Below are positions 9,100-19,402 of a DNA stretch of 64,000 nt, one piece after another. This stretch comes from CAIWHR01 sp963786625 (GTDB lineage: Bacteria; Pseudomonadota; Gammaproteobacteria; Burkholderiales; Casimicrobiaceae), in assembly GCA_963786625.1 (NCBI GenBank), contig CAWAZS010000002.1:1-64000 (forward strand), read 5' to 3'. Made by a program: the position numbers and the translations under genes. Each line of letters begins with the position of its first letter. The first letter of the stretch is position 1. The notes under the pieces are model-generated. The model saw only the letters and a program-made list of their open reading frames with translations. It did no database searches and was not told the DNA's origin.

Positions 9100-9853
9100 C
9101 GCGGCGTGGAATCCGTGGAATCGGGTCGCTCGCGTTGCGGCCGGCGTCGGGCCTTCGGCGGCGGCCGCCGCGGTTGCCGCGCGTCGGGAGCATGGCGCGC
9201 GGGCGCCGCGTCCGGCAAGGCCGCGCGATCCGACGCTCGGCTCGGAGGCTTGTCGGCGCCCGGCGTCGCGTCCGGCAGCGCGGACCCGACCTCGGCGAAG
9301 TCGCGGCCGGCATCGGTCGCGGCGGCGGCTCGCGCCGGCGCCGCCACCGCGGCCTCCTCCGGCGGCACGTCCTCGACCTCGCCCCCGCGCGTTCACGCGC
9401 GTCGCCGGCGGATCGAAGATGTAGCGGCCCTGGACCAGCTGGCGCACGATGCTCCGGCGAGATCGGATCGGGCTTCGAGTAGTCGTCGATGTAGACGTCG
9501 AGGCCGTCCATCACGTTGAACCGCGGATCGCGGAACAGCTGCTTCAGCGCCTGCCGCTTCAGCGCCTCGTCGACCTTCGGCTGCAGGAACGCCGTGAAAT
9601 CGGAGTCGAAGGTGAGCGACTCGACGGCGGCAATGCGCGGGCCTCGCGGCGGGCACCGCGACGGCGGTCGGCGCGCCGCTCGCTGCCGGTCGGCCCGGCG
9701 GTCGCCGGCGGCTCGCGCCCGCGTCGGCGGGCGGCGCCGGCGTCGCCGCGCGGAGCCGCTGCCGGCGCGGGCGCCGCGCGCGCCGCCTCGAGCTTGCGCT
9801 GCGACCAGCGCCGCAGCGAGAAGCCGGCGGCGCGCTCGTTCGTCGGCGCTCAT
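9096..9853 (-). CDS. DUF3306 family protein, frameshifted
   Basis: The reconstructed protein begins MSADERA, followed by LRRWSQRKLEA. It continues through an Ala/Arg-rich stretch to the conserved core LPPVESLTFDSDFTAFL, then DEALKRQALKQLFRDP, FNVMDGLDVYIDDY and PDPISPE, and ends in a low-complexity Pro/Ala/Arg tail. This is the DUF3306 architecture, a family of unknown function found with formate dehydrogenases. The stop overlaps the ferredoxin start by 4 nt. Two or more +1 shifts are needed (the span is 3n+2), including one near 9645 and one near 9452. Confidence 0.7.
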
Positions 9854-9882
9854 CGGCGGTGGCGCAGCAGGCGACGACGCGA

Positions 9883-10395
9883 TCAGCGCGGGCGCTCGCG
9901 GCCGCGGCGCTCGCGTCGTCGCGCGAACGGGTCGTTGCGCCGCACCTTCCGCGCGGCTCGGGCTTGTAGTGCTCGGCGACGAACGGCTGCATCCACGCCA
10001 GGATCTCCGGCGGCATCGGCACCGCGTCGACCTGCTCGCCGCCGTCGAGCATCCGCGCCGCCTCGTTGTAGCTGACGGTCACGATCACCGGGCGCACCGC
10101 GCGGCCCGCGCCGTCCTCGGCCGGCCGCCACATCACGAAGACCTTCGGGCTCCGGCGCGGTGATGTTGAGGTAATAGCCCTCGGCTTCGGTGCGGTGCAG
10201 CTCGATCGCGTAGCCGCCGAAGCGCCAGCGCGTGCCGGCGCGCATCGTCGGCGACCGGCACCGGCGCGACGGCGGCGCGGCCTCGGCGGCGAGCTCGACG
10301 GCGACCGGCTCCCAGCGCTCGCTGACCCAGCGATTCGCGAGCGGCGTGCGCTGCACGATGACGGCGACGGGAAACCGCAACGTCGACATGGACAT
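9883..10395 (-). CDS. DUF3305 family protein, frameshifted
   Basis: This is the first gene of the minus-strand FDH operon. The conserved DUF3305 pieces are LRFPVAVIVQRTPLANRWVS, then RWEPV, then TRWRFGGYAIELHRTEAEGY and YLNITAPEPKVFVMWR, ending EHYKPEPARKVRRNDPFARR. The ATG at 10395 (MSMSTLRF) is preferred over the next one at 10389; no clear ribosome site is seen for either. Function is unknown; DUF3305 and DUF3306 occur together beside formate dehydrogenases. The span is a multiple of three although the frame changes internally, so the net shift is three. Confidence 0.7.
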   Translation of the reverse strand: MSMSTLRFPVAVIVQRTPLANRWVSERWEPVAVELAAEAAPPSRRCRSPTMRAGTRWRFGGYAIELHRTEAEGYYLNITAPEPEGLRDVAAGRGRRGPRGAPGDRDRQLQRGGADARRRRAGRRGADAAGDPGVDAAVRRRALQARAARKVRRNDPFARRRERRGRERPR

Positions 10396-10520
10396 TTCGG
10401 ATGCGCGCGGAGTGGAAATGCGCCGCGAGCGATCGTCGGCGATCATACACCGCGGTCTGCGCCTCTGCTAACATTGCTGTTCGACTCCTTCTTCCGGCTT
10501 GCCGCAGCGACATTTCGCGC

Positions 10521-11644
10521 ATGGCCACGATCATTCCGCTCATCGACGTCCGCGCCGCCGCGGCGCCGAACGCGCGCCGCGCCGCTGCGCCGACGCGCCG
10601 TGCGCGCCGCGGCGAGCGGCGCTGCGACGCGCCGGGCCGGTCGCCGACACGCGCGGCCGGCCGCTGCACGACCTGCGGATCTCGGTCACCGACCGCTGCA
10701 ACTTCCGCTGCGTCTACTGCATGCCGAAGGACGTCTTCGGCCGCGACTACCCGTTCCTGCCGCACGCCGAGCTGCTGACGTTCGAGGAGATCACGCGCGT
10801 CGCGCGCGTCTTCGTCGAGCCGCGGCGTCGCGCAAGATCCGCCTGACCGGCGGCGAGCCGCTGCTGCGCCGGAACATCGAGCGGCTGGTCGAGATGCTGG
10901 CGACGACTCGGCGACGCTCGACCTCACGCTGACGACCAACGGCGCGCTGCTCGCGAAGAAGGCGCGCAGCCTCGCCGACGCCGGACTCAAGCGCGTCACC
11001 GTGAGCCTCGACTCGCTCGACGACGCGACGTTCCGCGCGATGAACGACGTCGACTTTCCGGTCGCCCGCGTGCTCGAAGGCATCGACGCCGCGGCCGCCG
11101 CCGGGCTCGCGCCGCTCAAGGTCAACATGGTGGTCAAGCGCGGCGTCAACGACGACGGCGATCGTGCCGATGGCGCGGCACTTCAAGGGCAGCGGCCACA
11201 TCGTGCGCTTCATCGAGTACATGGACGTCGGCGCGACCAACGGCTGGCGCATGGACGACGTCGTGCCGGCCGCCGAGATCGTGCGCACGATCGACGCCGA
11301 GCTGCCGCTGCGAACCGCCGACCCGAACTACGCCGGCGAGGTCGCCGAGCGCTGGCGCTACAGCGACGGCAGCGGCGAGATCGGCGTCATCGCCTCGGTC
11401 ACGCAGGCGTTCTGCCGCGACTGCACGCGCGCGCGGCTGTCGACCGACGGCAAGCTCTACACCTGCCTGTTCGCGACCGACGGCCACGACCTGCGCGCGC
11501 TGCTGCGCGGCGGCGCCGACGACGCGCGAGATCGGCAACGCGATCGCCGCGGTCTGGCGCGCGCGCGCCGACCGCTACTCCGAAATCCGCACCGCGAACA
11601 CGGCGCGAACGCCGAAGGTCGAGATGAGCTACATCGGCGGCTGA
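10521..11644 (+). CDS. moaA: GTP 3',8-cyclase MoaA (molybdopterin biosynthesis), frameshifted
   Basis: This radical-SAM enzyme makes 3',8-cH2GTP from GTP, the first step of molybdopterin synthesis. Visible motifs are LRISVTDRCNFRCVYCMP with the SAM-cluster CxxxCxxC, KIRLTGGEPLLRRNIE, LTTNGALL, VSLDSLD, and the C-terminal cluster cysteines in QAFCRDCTRARLSTDGK...CLF, ending MSYIGG. The N-terminal 40 residues are Ala/Arg-rich and poorly conserved. The ATG at 10521 is the first in the divergent 125-bp gap to DUF3305. At least five +1 shifts occur (for example near 10825, 10910, 11155 and 11525). fdhD follows 8 nt downstream. Confidence 0.85.
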
Positions 11645-11652
11645 GGCGTCCG

Positions 11653-12589
11653 ATGAACGCCCCGAACACTGCCGTACCGCCCGCTGCTCACCAACGCCGC
11701 GCGCCCGTCGACCTTCGCGGTCCGGCGCCGTCGACGAGACCGGCGCCGCGCGCGACACGCCGATCGCCGGCGAGCATCCGCTGACGCTCTACGTCGACAA
11801 GCAGGAGCTGCGTCACGCTGATGACGCTGGGCGCCGCGCCCGAGGCGCTCGCGATCGGCTACCTGCGCAACCAGCGGCTGCTCGACCGCGATCGAGGACA
11901 TCGTCGCGGTGCAGGTCGACTGGGACGTCGACGCGGTCGTGGTCACGACCCGCAACGGCCTCGCCGACCTCGCGGCAGAAGACGCAGAAGCGCACGACGA
12001 CCACCGGCTGCGGCCAGGGCACGGTGTTCGGCGACCTGATGGACGAGATCGACCGCGTGCGGCTGCCCGCCGGCGCCACGCTGACGCAGGCGACGCTCTA
12101 CGCGCTGCTCGACCGCGTGCGCGCTGCACGAGACGATCTACAAGCAGGCCGGCGCCGTGCACGGCTGCGCGCTCGCGACCAACGAGCCGGGGCGCTCCGA
12201 GATCCTGATGTTCGTCGAGGACGTCGGCCGCCACAACGCGGTCGACGCGATCGCGGGCCAGATGTGGCTCGACCGCATCGACGGCGGCGACAAGATCTTC
12301 TACACGACCGGCCGGCTCACCTCGGAGATGGTGATCAAGGCCGCGCAGATGGGCATTCCGTTCCTGGTCTCGCGCTCGGGCCTGACGCAGATGGGCTACG
12401 AGATCGCGCAGAAGGTCGGCATCACGATGATCGGCCGCGCGACCAACAAGCACTACCTGCTGTTCACCGGCGGCGAGCGGTTCAGGAATGCTGATGCCGC
12501 CAAGCGCCAGGCTGCCAAGACTCCAGTGCCGCACCCGCTCGCAATTCAGCCTCCTGCGCTCCGGGCGTCCGGAGCGTCGGCGGCCAACC
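11653..12589 (+). CDS. fdhD: Formate dehydrogenase accessory sulfurtransferase FdhD, frameshifted
   Basis: FdhD carries sulfur from a cysteine desulfurase to the molybdenum cofactor of formate dehydrogenase. Pieces in order are EHPLTLYVDKQEL, VTLMTLG, PEALAIGYLRNQRLL, TTTTGCGQGTVFGDLM, AGAVHGCALA, EDVGRHNAVDAIAG, FYTTGRLTSEMVIKAAQMG and VSRSGLT. The loop that reads CGxCG in E. coli FdhD (Cys121/Cys124) is CGQG here, so only the first cysteine is kept. Several +1 shifts are seen (near 11735, 11812, 11892, 11980 and 12125). The C-terminal end is uncertain: the last intact frame has no stop before the mobA start. Confidence 0.82.
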
Positions 12590-13181
12590 ATGGCGCGGGA
12601 TCACCGGCATCGTGCTGGCCGGCGGCCAGGGCCGGCGCATGGGCGGCGTCGACAAGGGGCTCGTCGAGCTCGACGGCCGGCCGATGGTCGCGCACGTGCT
12701 CGCGCGCCTCGCGCCGCAGGTCGGCGACGTGCTGATCAACGCCAACCAGAATCTCGACCGCTACGCGCGCGCTCGGCTATCCGGTCGTTCCGGACGCGGT
12801 CGGCGGTTTCGCCGGGCCGCTCGCCGGCCTGCACGCGGGCATGACGCGCGCCAGCGCACGCCGCTCGTCGTCACCGTGCCCTGCGATTCGCCGTTCCTTC
12901 CCGCCGATCTCGTCGCGCGCCTGCACGCGGCGCTCGACGCGGGACCGACGCGCAGCTCGCCGTCGCGAAGACGTTCGACCAGCCGCATCCGGTGTTCGCC
13001 TGGTCCGCCGCGATCGTGCTGCCGCATCTCGACCGCGTTTCTCGCAGAGCGGCGGACGCAAGATCGACGCGTGGTACGCGACGCTGCGCGGTGGTCGAGG
13101 TCGCCTTCGACGACGAGGCCGACGCGTTTCGCAACATCAACACCGGCGGACGAGCTCCGGCTGCCGCGGCTCGGCGGCTGA
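12590..13181 (+). CDS. mobA: Molybdenum cofactor guanylyltransferase MobA, frameshifted
   Basis: MobA attaches GMP to molybdopterin to give the guanine dinucleotide cofactor used by FdhA. The family signature LAGGQGRRMGGVDKGLVEL (nucleotide-binding G-rich loop and Lys) follows the start, then PMVAHVLARL, VLINANQN, GPLAGLHAGM, VVTVPCDSPFLP, and a C-terminus with the HPVFA and LPHL motifs. Reconstructed length of about 195 residues is normal. It overlaps or abuts the end of fdhD. Several +1 shifts occur (near 12600, 12772, 12948, 13040 and 13092); the span is 3n+1. Confidence 0.82.
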
Positions 13182-13297
13182 GCGCGTGGCGAATCCTGCG
13201 CCTGCCGACGCGATCCGCCGGGCTGCCATTGCGTGGCGCGATCATCGATAATCCGGCCACCCCGATTCCTTCGCGTCTCCTCGACTGCACCGACGCC

Positions 13298-14582
13298 ATG
13301 AGCCAACCGAAGTCCCTGCGCGATCTCTCCTGCGCCGACGACTACGATCCGAACTCGATGGCCGTCGACCGGGCGCGCGCGCTGATCCGCACGTTCCTGG
13401 CGCCGGTCACCGCGACGGAGCGCGTGCACGATCCGCGCGGCGCTCGACCGCGTCCTCGCCGCCGACGTCGTCTCGCCGCTGGCCGTGCCCGGCCACGACA
13501 ATTCGGCGATGGACGGTTACGCGGTCCGCTTCGCCGATCTCGTCGCCGGACCGGGAGACGACGCTCGCGCGCGTCGGCGAGTCGTTCGCGGGCAAGCCCA
13601 GCGGCGTGACGCATCGGCGCCGGCCAGTGCGTGCGCATCTTCACCGGCGCCGTGATGCCCGCGGGCGCCGACACGGTCGTGATGCAGGAGCGCGCGAGCG
13701 AGGAGGCGGGCCGGCGTGCGGATCGCCGCCGGGGCGGTCACCAAGGCCGGGCAGAATCGCCGCTTCGCCGGCGAGGACCTCAAGGCCGGACAGGTCGTGT
13801 TTCGCGCCGGGGCAGCGCGTCCACCCGGCGGAGCTCGGCATGATGGCCTCGCTCGGCATCGGCGAGGTCACCGTCTTCCGGAAGCTGCGCGTCGCGTTCT
13901 TCTCGACCGGCGACGAGCTGAAGTCGATCGGCACGCCGCTGGCCGAGGGCGAGATCTACGACAGCAATCGCTACACGATCTACGGCATGCTCTCGCGCCT
14001 GAACTGCGACCTCCTCGACATGGGCGTGGTTCGCGACGAGCCGGACGCGCTGGAGCGCGCGTTCGCCGACGCCGCGGCCGCGGCCGACGTCGTCATCACC
14101 TCGGGCGGCGTGTCGGTCGGCGAGGCCGACTTCGTCAAGCAGCTGCTCGACAAGCTGGGCGAGGTGCTGTTCTGGAAGATCGCGATGAAGCCGGGCCGCC
14201 CGCTCGCCTACGGGCGCATCGGCGGCGCGCACTTCTTCGGACTGCCGGGCAACCCGGTGTCGGTGATGGTGACGTTCTACGAGTTCGTGCAGGACGCGCT
14301 GCGCGTCCTGCAGGGACAGCGCGACGTCGCGCCGCTGCCCACGTTCAAGGTGCCGCTGGCGGCGCCGATCAGGAAGGTCGCCGGGGCGCACCGAGTTCCA
14401 GCGGGGCGTCCTCGCCCCCGACGGCGACGGCCGACTCGCCGTGCGCACGACCGGCGACCAGGGTTCGGGCATCCTGTCGTCGATGTCGCAGGCGAACTGC
14501 TTCATCGTGCTCTCCGGCGGAGACGGGCAACTGCGCGGCCGGCGACCTCGTCGACGTCCAGTTGCTCGAAGGGCTGATCTGA
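13298..14582 (+). CDS. moeA: Molybdopterin molybdenumtransferase MoeA, frameshifted
   Basis: MoeA inserts molybdate into adenylylated molybdopterin. Motifs in order are VPGHDNSAMDGYAVRF, RIFTGAVMPAGADTVVMQE, NRRFAGEDLKAG, GEVTVFRKLRVAFFSTGDEL, EIYDSNRYTIYGML, VITSGGVSVGEADFVKQLL, WKIAMKPGRPLAYG, FFGLPGNPVSVMVTF and QGSGILSSM near the C-terminus. Seven +1 shifts were located (near 13433, 13550, 13618, 13710, 13812, 14385 and 14520). The span length 3n+1 equals seven extra bases modulo 3, which supports the count. The region 13816-14380 is uninterrupted. It closes the moaA-fdhD-mobA-moeA operon. Confidence 0.88.
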
Positions 14583-14789
14583 TCAGCCGAGCGCGTGGAC
14601 CGCGAGGATGGCTGACCCGTTTCCACGACCCGCGTTGCGACCCCTGCAGGTCCTCTCCGGCCGTTGACGGCGCGGCCGGGAAGCCGATAGCTCGATCAGG
14701 GCTTTCGCAGACGCCCCGCCGCATCGCTGGCTCCGCGCCATCCAAGTTCTGCTTCGTTGCTGCCCACGCAGCAGGAGGCAATCAAGACC

Positions 14790-15593
14790 ATGGATGCGGC
14801 CATCACCCCCATTGAGCTCTCGCAACGTCTCGCGGCGTTTCCGCCGCCGACGCTCGTCGACGTTCGCCGGCAGGCGGCGTTCGAGCAGGATCCGCGAGAT
14901 CATCCCCGGCGCCATCCGGCGCCTGCCCGAGACCGTCGACGGCTGGGCCGCGGACATCGAGCCGTGGCGCCCGGTCGTCGTCTACTGCGTGCGCGGTCAC
15001 GAGGTCGGCAGGGCGCGTGCGCGGCGTTGCGCGCGCGCGGACTCGACGCGCACTACCTGGCGGGCGGGCTCGAGCAATGGCGCGCCGAGGGCAATGCGAC
15101 GACGCCGTACGCGGCGCCGACGCGCTGGGTCACGCGCGAGCGGCCGAAGATCGACCGCATCGCCTGCCCGTGGCTCATCCGGCGCTTCATCGATCCGTCG
15201 GCGGAATTCCTCTACGTGCCGAACGCCGAAGTGCGCGCCTGCGCCGCGACCAGCGGCGCGACCGCCTACGACATTCCCGATGCCCCGTACGGGCACGTCG
15301 GCGCGGAATGCAGCTTCGATGCGTTCATCCGCCGGCACGCGCTCGGCCATCCCGCGCTCGACCGGCTCGCGACGATCGTGCGGGCCGCCGACACGTCGGC
15401 GCCCGATCTGGCGCGCGAGGCGCCGGGCCTCGTTGCGGCGTCGCTCGGGCTGTCGGCGATGTTCGCCGACGACCACGCGATGCTGAAGTGGGGGATGCTC
15501 GTCTACGACTCGCTCTACGCGTGGTGCCGCGAAGCGCAGACCGAGACCCACGGCTGGTATCCGCAGAAGCTGCGCGTTCGGGAGGTCGCATGA
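14790..15593 (+). CDS. Rhodanese-ChrB fusion, chromate resistance protein
   Basis: The protein has about 267 residues. The N-terminal 110 form a rhodanese-like domain (TLVDVRR, then VVVYCVRGHEVG with the active-site Cys in YCVRGHE). The rest is a ChrB C-terminal domain: WVTRERPKIDRIACPWLIRR, PSAEFLYVP, AECSFDAF, HPALDRLATIVRAAD, and MLVYDSLYAWC. ChrB-type proteins sense or support chromate resistance, and chrA follows. The start has AGGAGG 11 nt upstream. A +1 shift near 14895 is undone by a compensating change near 15008, so the overall frame is intact but about 37 residues between them are misread as sequenced. Confidence 0.82.
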   Translation: MDAAITPIELSQRLAAFPPPTLVDVRRQAAFEQDPRDHPRRHPAPARDRRRLGRGHRAVAPGRRLLRARSRGRQGACAALRARGLDAHYLAGGLEQWRAEGNATTPYAAPTRWVTRERPKIDRIACPWLIRRFIDPSAEFLYVPNAEVRACAATSGATAYDIPDAPYGHVGAECSFDAFIRRHALGHPALDRLATIVRAADTSAPDLAREAPGLVAASLGLSAMFADDHAMLKWGMLVYDSLYAWCREAQTETHGWYPQKLRVREVA

Positions 15594-15661
15594 GCCCGCG
15601 AGCATCAGCCCTGAAGCGCGTGCGCACATCCGGAACAGGCTCAGTGCGATGCCCGGGCACC

Positions 15662-15726
15662 GTGGGTCCGGCTTCAGCCGGACACTGCTACCTCAAGTTG
15701 CACAGGCCGCCTGAAGGCGGCCCCAC
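15662..15726. repeat. REP-like palindrome pair between chrB and chrA
   Basis: Two palindromic units face each other. The first (15662-15683) reads GTGGGTCCGGCT followed by TCAGCCGGAC. The second (15705-15726) is the inverse orientation of GTGGGGCCGCCT followed by TCAGGCGGCC. Both share the GTGGG head and the CTTCAG centre. The same family recurs at 21693-21912 and 58146-58195. Confidence 0.75.
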
Positions 15727-15741
15727 GCGGGGGCAGGGTAC

Positions 15742-17098
15742 TTGAGCCCGGAGAATTCCGCCGCCCCCGTCGCGCCGACGCGCGCCGAGGCCTTCCGCTA
15801 CTGGCTGAAGCTCGGCTTCGTGAGCTTCGGCGGACCGGCGGGCCAGATCGCGATCATGCATCACGACCTCGTCGACGCGAAACGCTGGATCTCCGAGCGG
15901 CGCTTCCTGCACGCGCTCAATTACTGCATGGTGCTGCCGGGGCCGGAGGCGCAGCAGCTCGCCACGTACATCGGGTGGCTGATGCACCGGACGTGGGGCG
16001 GCGTCGTCGCCGGCGCGCTGTTCGTGCTGCCGTCGCTCGTCGTGCTGATCGCGCTGACGTGGCTGTACCTGGCGTACGGCAACGTCCCGGCGGTCGCGGG
16101 AATCCTGTACGGGATCAAGCCGGCGGTGGTGGCGATCGTGCTGCACGCGGCGTGGCGCATCGGCTCGCGCACGTTGAAAGGCGCCGGTCCTCTGGGCGAT
16201 CGCCGCCCTTGCCTTCGTCGCGATCTTCGCGCTCTCGGTGCCGTTTCCGGCGATCGTCGCTGCCGCGGGAATCGTCGGCTACGTCGGCGGGCGCGTCGCG
16301 CCGAAGGCCTTCGCGGTCGGCGGCGGGCACGCCGCCGGCGGCGGACCCCACGCGCGTGCGGTGATCGACGACGACACGCCGACGCCCCCGCACGCCAGGT
16401 TCCGCGGGTCACGGCTCGCCTGGATCGTCGGGAGCTGTGTCCTGCTCTGGCTGTTTGCCCTCGCGATGCTCGTCGCGAGCTACGGGCCGGGGGCAACGCT
16501 GCCGCGAATGGGCTGGTTCTTCACCAAGGCTGCGCTGCTCACGTTCGGCGGCGCCTACGCGGTGCTGCCGTACGTCTACCAGGGCGCGGTCGAGACGTAT
16601 GCCTGGCTCACGCCGGCGCAGATGATCGACGGACTGGCGCTGGGCGAGACGACCCCCGGTCCGCTGATCATGGTCGTTGCTTTCGTCGGCTTCGTCGGCG
16701 GCTGGACGAAGATGCTGTTCGGACCGGAGTCGCTCGCGCTGGCCGGCATCGCCGGGGCGTGCGTGGCGACCTTCTTCACCTTCCTGCCGAGCTTCCTGTT
16801 CATCCTCGCCGGAGGGCCGGTGGTCGAGACGACGCACGGTCAGCTGCGATTCACGGCGCCGTTGACCGGCATCACCGCAGCGGTGGTCGGCGTGATCGTC
16901 AATCTGGCGCTCTTCTTCGCCTGGCACGTATTCTGGCCGAACGGCTGGACCGCCGTCGCGGCGCAGGGCGGGCTCGACTGGTTTGCGCTGGCGATAGGCG
17001 TTGCCGCCGCCGTCGCGCTCTTCCGCTTCAGGACGGGCGTCATCCCCGTGATCCTCGGCTGCGGCGCGCTGGGGATGGCTATCACGCTCGCGCGCTGA
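15742..17098 (+). CDS. chrA: Chromate transporter ChrA (two-domain), frameshifted
   Basis: ChrA is an inner-membrane exporter of chromate (CHR family). Both homologous halves are seen. The N half has YWLKLGFVSFGGPAGQIAIMH and NYCMVLPGPEAQQLATYIGW; the C half has FFTKAALLTFGGAYAVLPY and LALGETTPGPLIMVVAFVGF. Around ten hydrophobic segments are visible. The start is a TTG at 15742 behind a GGGGGCAGGG stretch; it begins MSPENSAAP. One +1 shift lies near 16187 (after RTLKG, before VLWAIAALAFVAIF), and the 3n+1 span agrees. It is separated from chrB by the REP-like pair. Confidence 0.88.
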
Positions 17099-17124
17099 CA
17101 GTATCGCGCGTCAATCCGCTAACG

Positions 17125-19349
17125 CTAGCGCCGTCCGGCGTTGAGCACGCCCTTCACGTCCCTCACCAGCCCGAGCGCGCGGGCGAGCACGTCGAGGCTC
17201 TTCACCTCGAGCGTGAACGCCATCCGCGTCGCGTTGTTGCGGGTGAGCGTGTTCGCCGCGGTGACGTTGATCCGCTCGCGCGAGAAGATCTCGGTGATGT
17301 CGCGCAGCAGCCCCTGCCGGTCCATCGCCTCGAGCACGACGTCGACGGGAAACACCTCGTCGCGCGGCTCGCCCCAGTCGGCGGCGATCAGGCGCTCGGG
17401 CTCGCGCATGCGCATCCGACCGACGTTGCTGCAGGTCCGCCGGTGGATCGTCACGCCCTTGCCGCGCGTGACGAAGCCGACGATGGCGTCGGGCGGCGCC
17501 GGCTTGCAGCAGCGCGCGAGATTGGTCATCAGCCGATCGACGCCGACGACCAGAATGCCGCTGCCCGACGCCGGCAGCCCGGCTCTGCCGCGCGAGCGCC
17601 TCGGCCGCGGGCTCCGCCTCGGCCGCGGCAGCCGGCTGCGCCACCGCGCGGATCGCCGTCTGGATCTGCCGCGTGTTGAGCTCGTCGCGCCCGACCGCGA
17701 CGTAGAGCTCGTCCGCCCTGGCGAAGCCCGGCCTTGGCCGCCACCGCGTCGAGGTTCACCGCCGTCGCGCCGGCGCGCTGCAGCTCGCGCTCGACGATCG
17801 CCCGGCCCTGCGCGAGCGTCTCCTCGTGCTGCTGCGCCTTGAACCACTGCCGGACCTTGGTGCGCGCGCGATGGCTGTGCACGTAGCCGAGCTCGGCGTT
17901 GAGCCAGTCGCGCGACGGCCCCCCCTGCTTGGCGGCGACGATCTCGACCCGCTGACCGTTCTTCAGCGGCTGGTTCAGCGGCACCATCGCGCCGTCGACG
18001 CGCGCGCCGCGGCAGCGGTGGCCGAGGCTCGTGTGCACCGCGTACGCGAAGTCGACCGGCGTCGCGCCGAGCGGCAGGTCGACCACCCGGCCCTGCGGCG
18101 TCAGCACGTAGATGGTGTCGGTGAACAGGCTGCTCTTGAACGCGGCCAGCCATTCCGACGCGTCGGCGACGGCGTCCTTCCAGTCGAGCACCTGGCGCAG
18201 CCACGCGATGCGGTCCTCGAACGCGGGATCGCGGCGGATGCCCTTCTGCGCGCCCTCCTTGTAGCGCCAGTGCGCGGCGACGCCGTACTCGGAGTGCTGG
18301 TGCATCTCGAACGTGCGGATCTGCACCTCGAGCGGCTTGCCCTCGGGGCCGATCACCGCGGTGTGCAGCGACCGATAGTTGTTGGCCTTGGGCTTGGCGA
18401 TGTAGTCGTCGAACTCGCGCGGCAGCGGCGTCCACAGGTGATGGACGATGCCGAGCGCCGTGTAGCAGTCCTTGACGTCGTCGACGAGGATGCGCACGGC
18501 GCGGATGTCGTACAGCGTGTCGATGCCGGACTGCTTGCGGCGCATCTTGTTCCAGATGCTGTAGATGTGCTTCGGCCGGCCGGTGACCTCGGCCCGGATG
18601 CCGGCGGCGGCGAGCTCGCGCTGGAGCAGCGCGACGACGTCCTCGATGTAGCGCTCGCGGTCGAGCCGGCGCTCGTCCAGCATCCTCGCGATCGCCTTGT
18701 AGGTGTCGGGCTCGAGCGCGCGCAGGGAGAGGTCCTCGAGCTCCCACTTGAGCTGCCAGACGCCCAGCCGGTTGGCGAGCGGCGCGAAGAGGTCCAGCGC
18801 CTCGCTCGCCGCGCGCCGTCGCGGCTCGGCCATCTCCGCGCCACCGGCCATCAGGAAGCGCAGCGCCGCCGTCCGCTCCGCGAGCTTGATCAGCACGACG
18901 CGGATGTCCTCGACCATCGCGAGCAGCATCTTGCGCAGCCGTTCGGCCTGCGCGGCGCGCTCGCCGGCCTCGCCCTGCGAGGGCAGCGCCCGGATCTCGT
19001 CCATCCGCGCGACGCCGGCGACGAGCGTCGCCACGTCGTCGCCGAAGCGCGCCGCGACGTCCTCGGCGTCGAACGCGTCCGCCCCGGGAAGGCCGATCAG
19101 GAGCGCGGCGCGGACCGTCCCCGCGTCGAGCTTCAGCCCCGCGACGATGGTGGCGGCACTCACCGCGCGGTCGATCAGCGGCTCGCCGTCGCGGCCGCGC
19201 GTCGTGCCGCAGCGCTCGCGCGCGTACGCGAGCGCCGCCTCGAACGCACGGAGGTCCTCGTCGGGATAGGTGCCGGCGAGGGCCGCGAGCCAGGCCGCAA
19301 CCGCCTGCGGCGCGCTCGCCTGCGGGGCGGCGTGCAATACGGCAACCAT
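17125..19349 (-). CDS. relA: GTP pyrophosphokinase RelA (monofunctional ppGpp synthetase), frameshifted
   Basis: RelA makes (p)ppGpp on starved ribosomes. The N-terminal pseudo-hydrolase region lacks the catalytic His-Asp pair (AALLIGLPGADAFDAEDV at that place), so it should not hydrolyse. The synthetase domain has GRPKHIYSIWNKM, and EFDD at residues 312-315. An acidic EXDD motif is typical of RelA, in contrast to RXKD in bifunctional SpoT/Rel. A TGS domain follows (LFTDTIYVLTPQG, from about 400), then a zinc-finger-type region with NLARCCKP and a C-terminal ACT domain ending at a TAG at 17125. Two +1 shifts (near 17727 and 17587) agree with the 3n+2 span; the restored length is 740 residues. 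Confidence 0.92.
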
Positions 19350-19402
19350 GGCGAATTATAGGACCGGCCGCCGCATTGCCCCGCGGCGTCGGGGAGCGCC
19401 GC

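Noticed and set aside
2664..14582. Programmed ribosomal frameshifting in FDH and cofactor genes
   Set aside because: Shifts are too many, lie at different sites in each gene and lack slippery heptamers or stimulators; they are better read as sequence errors.
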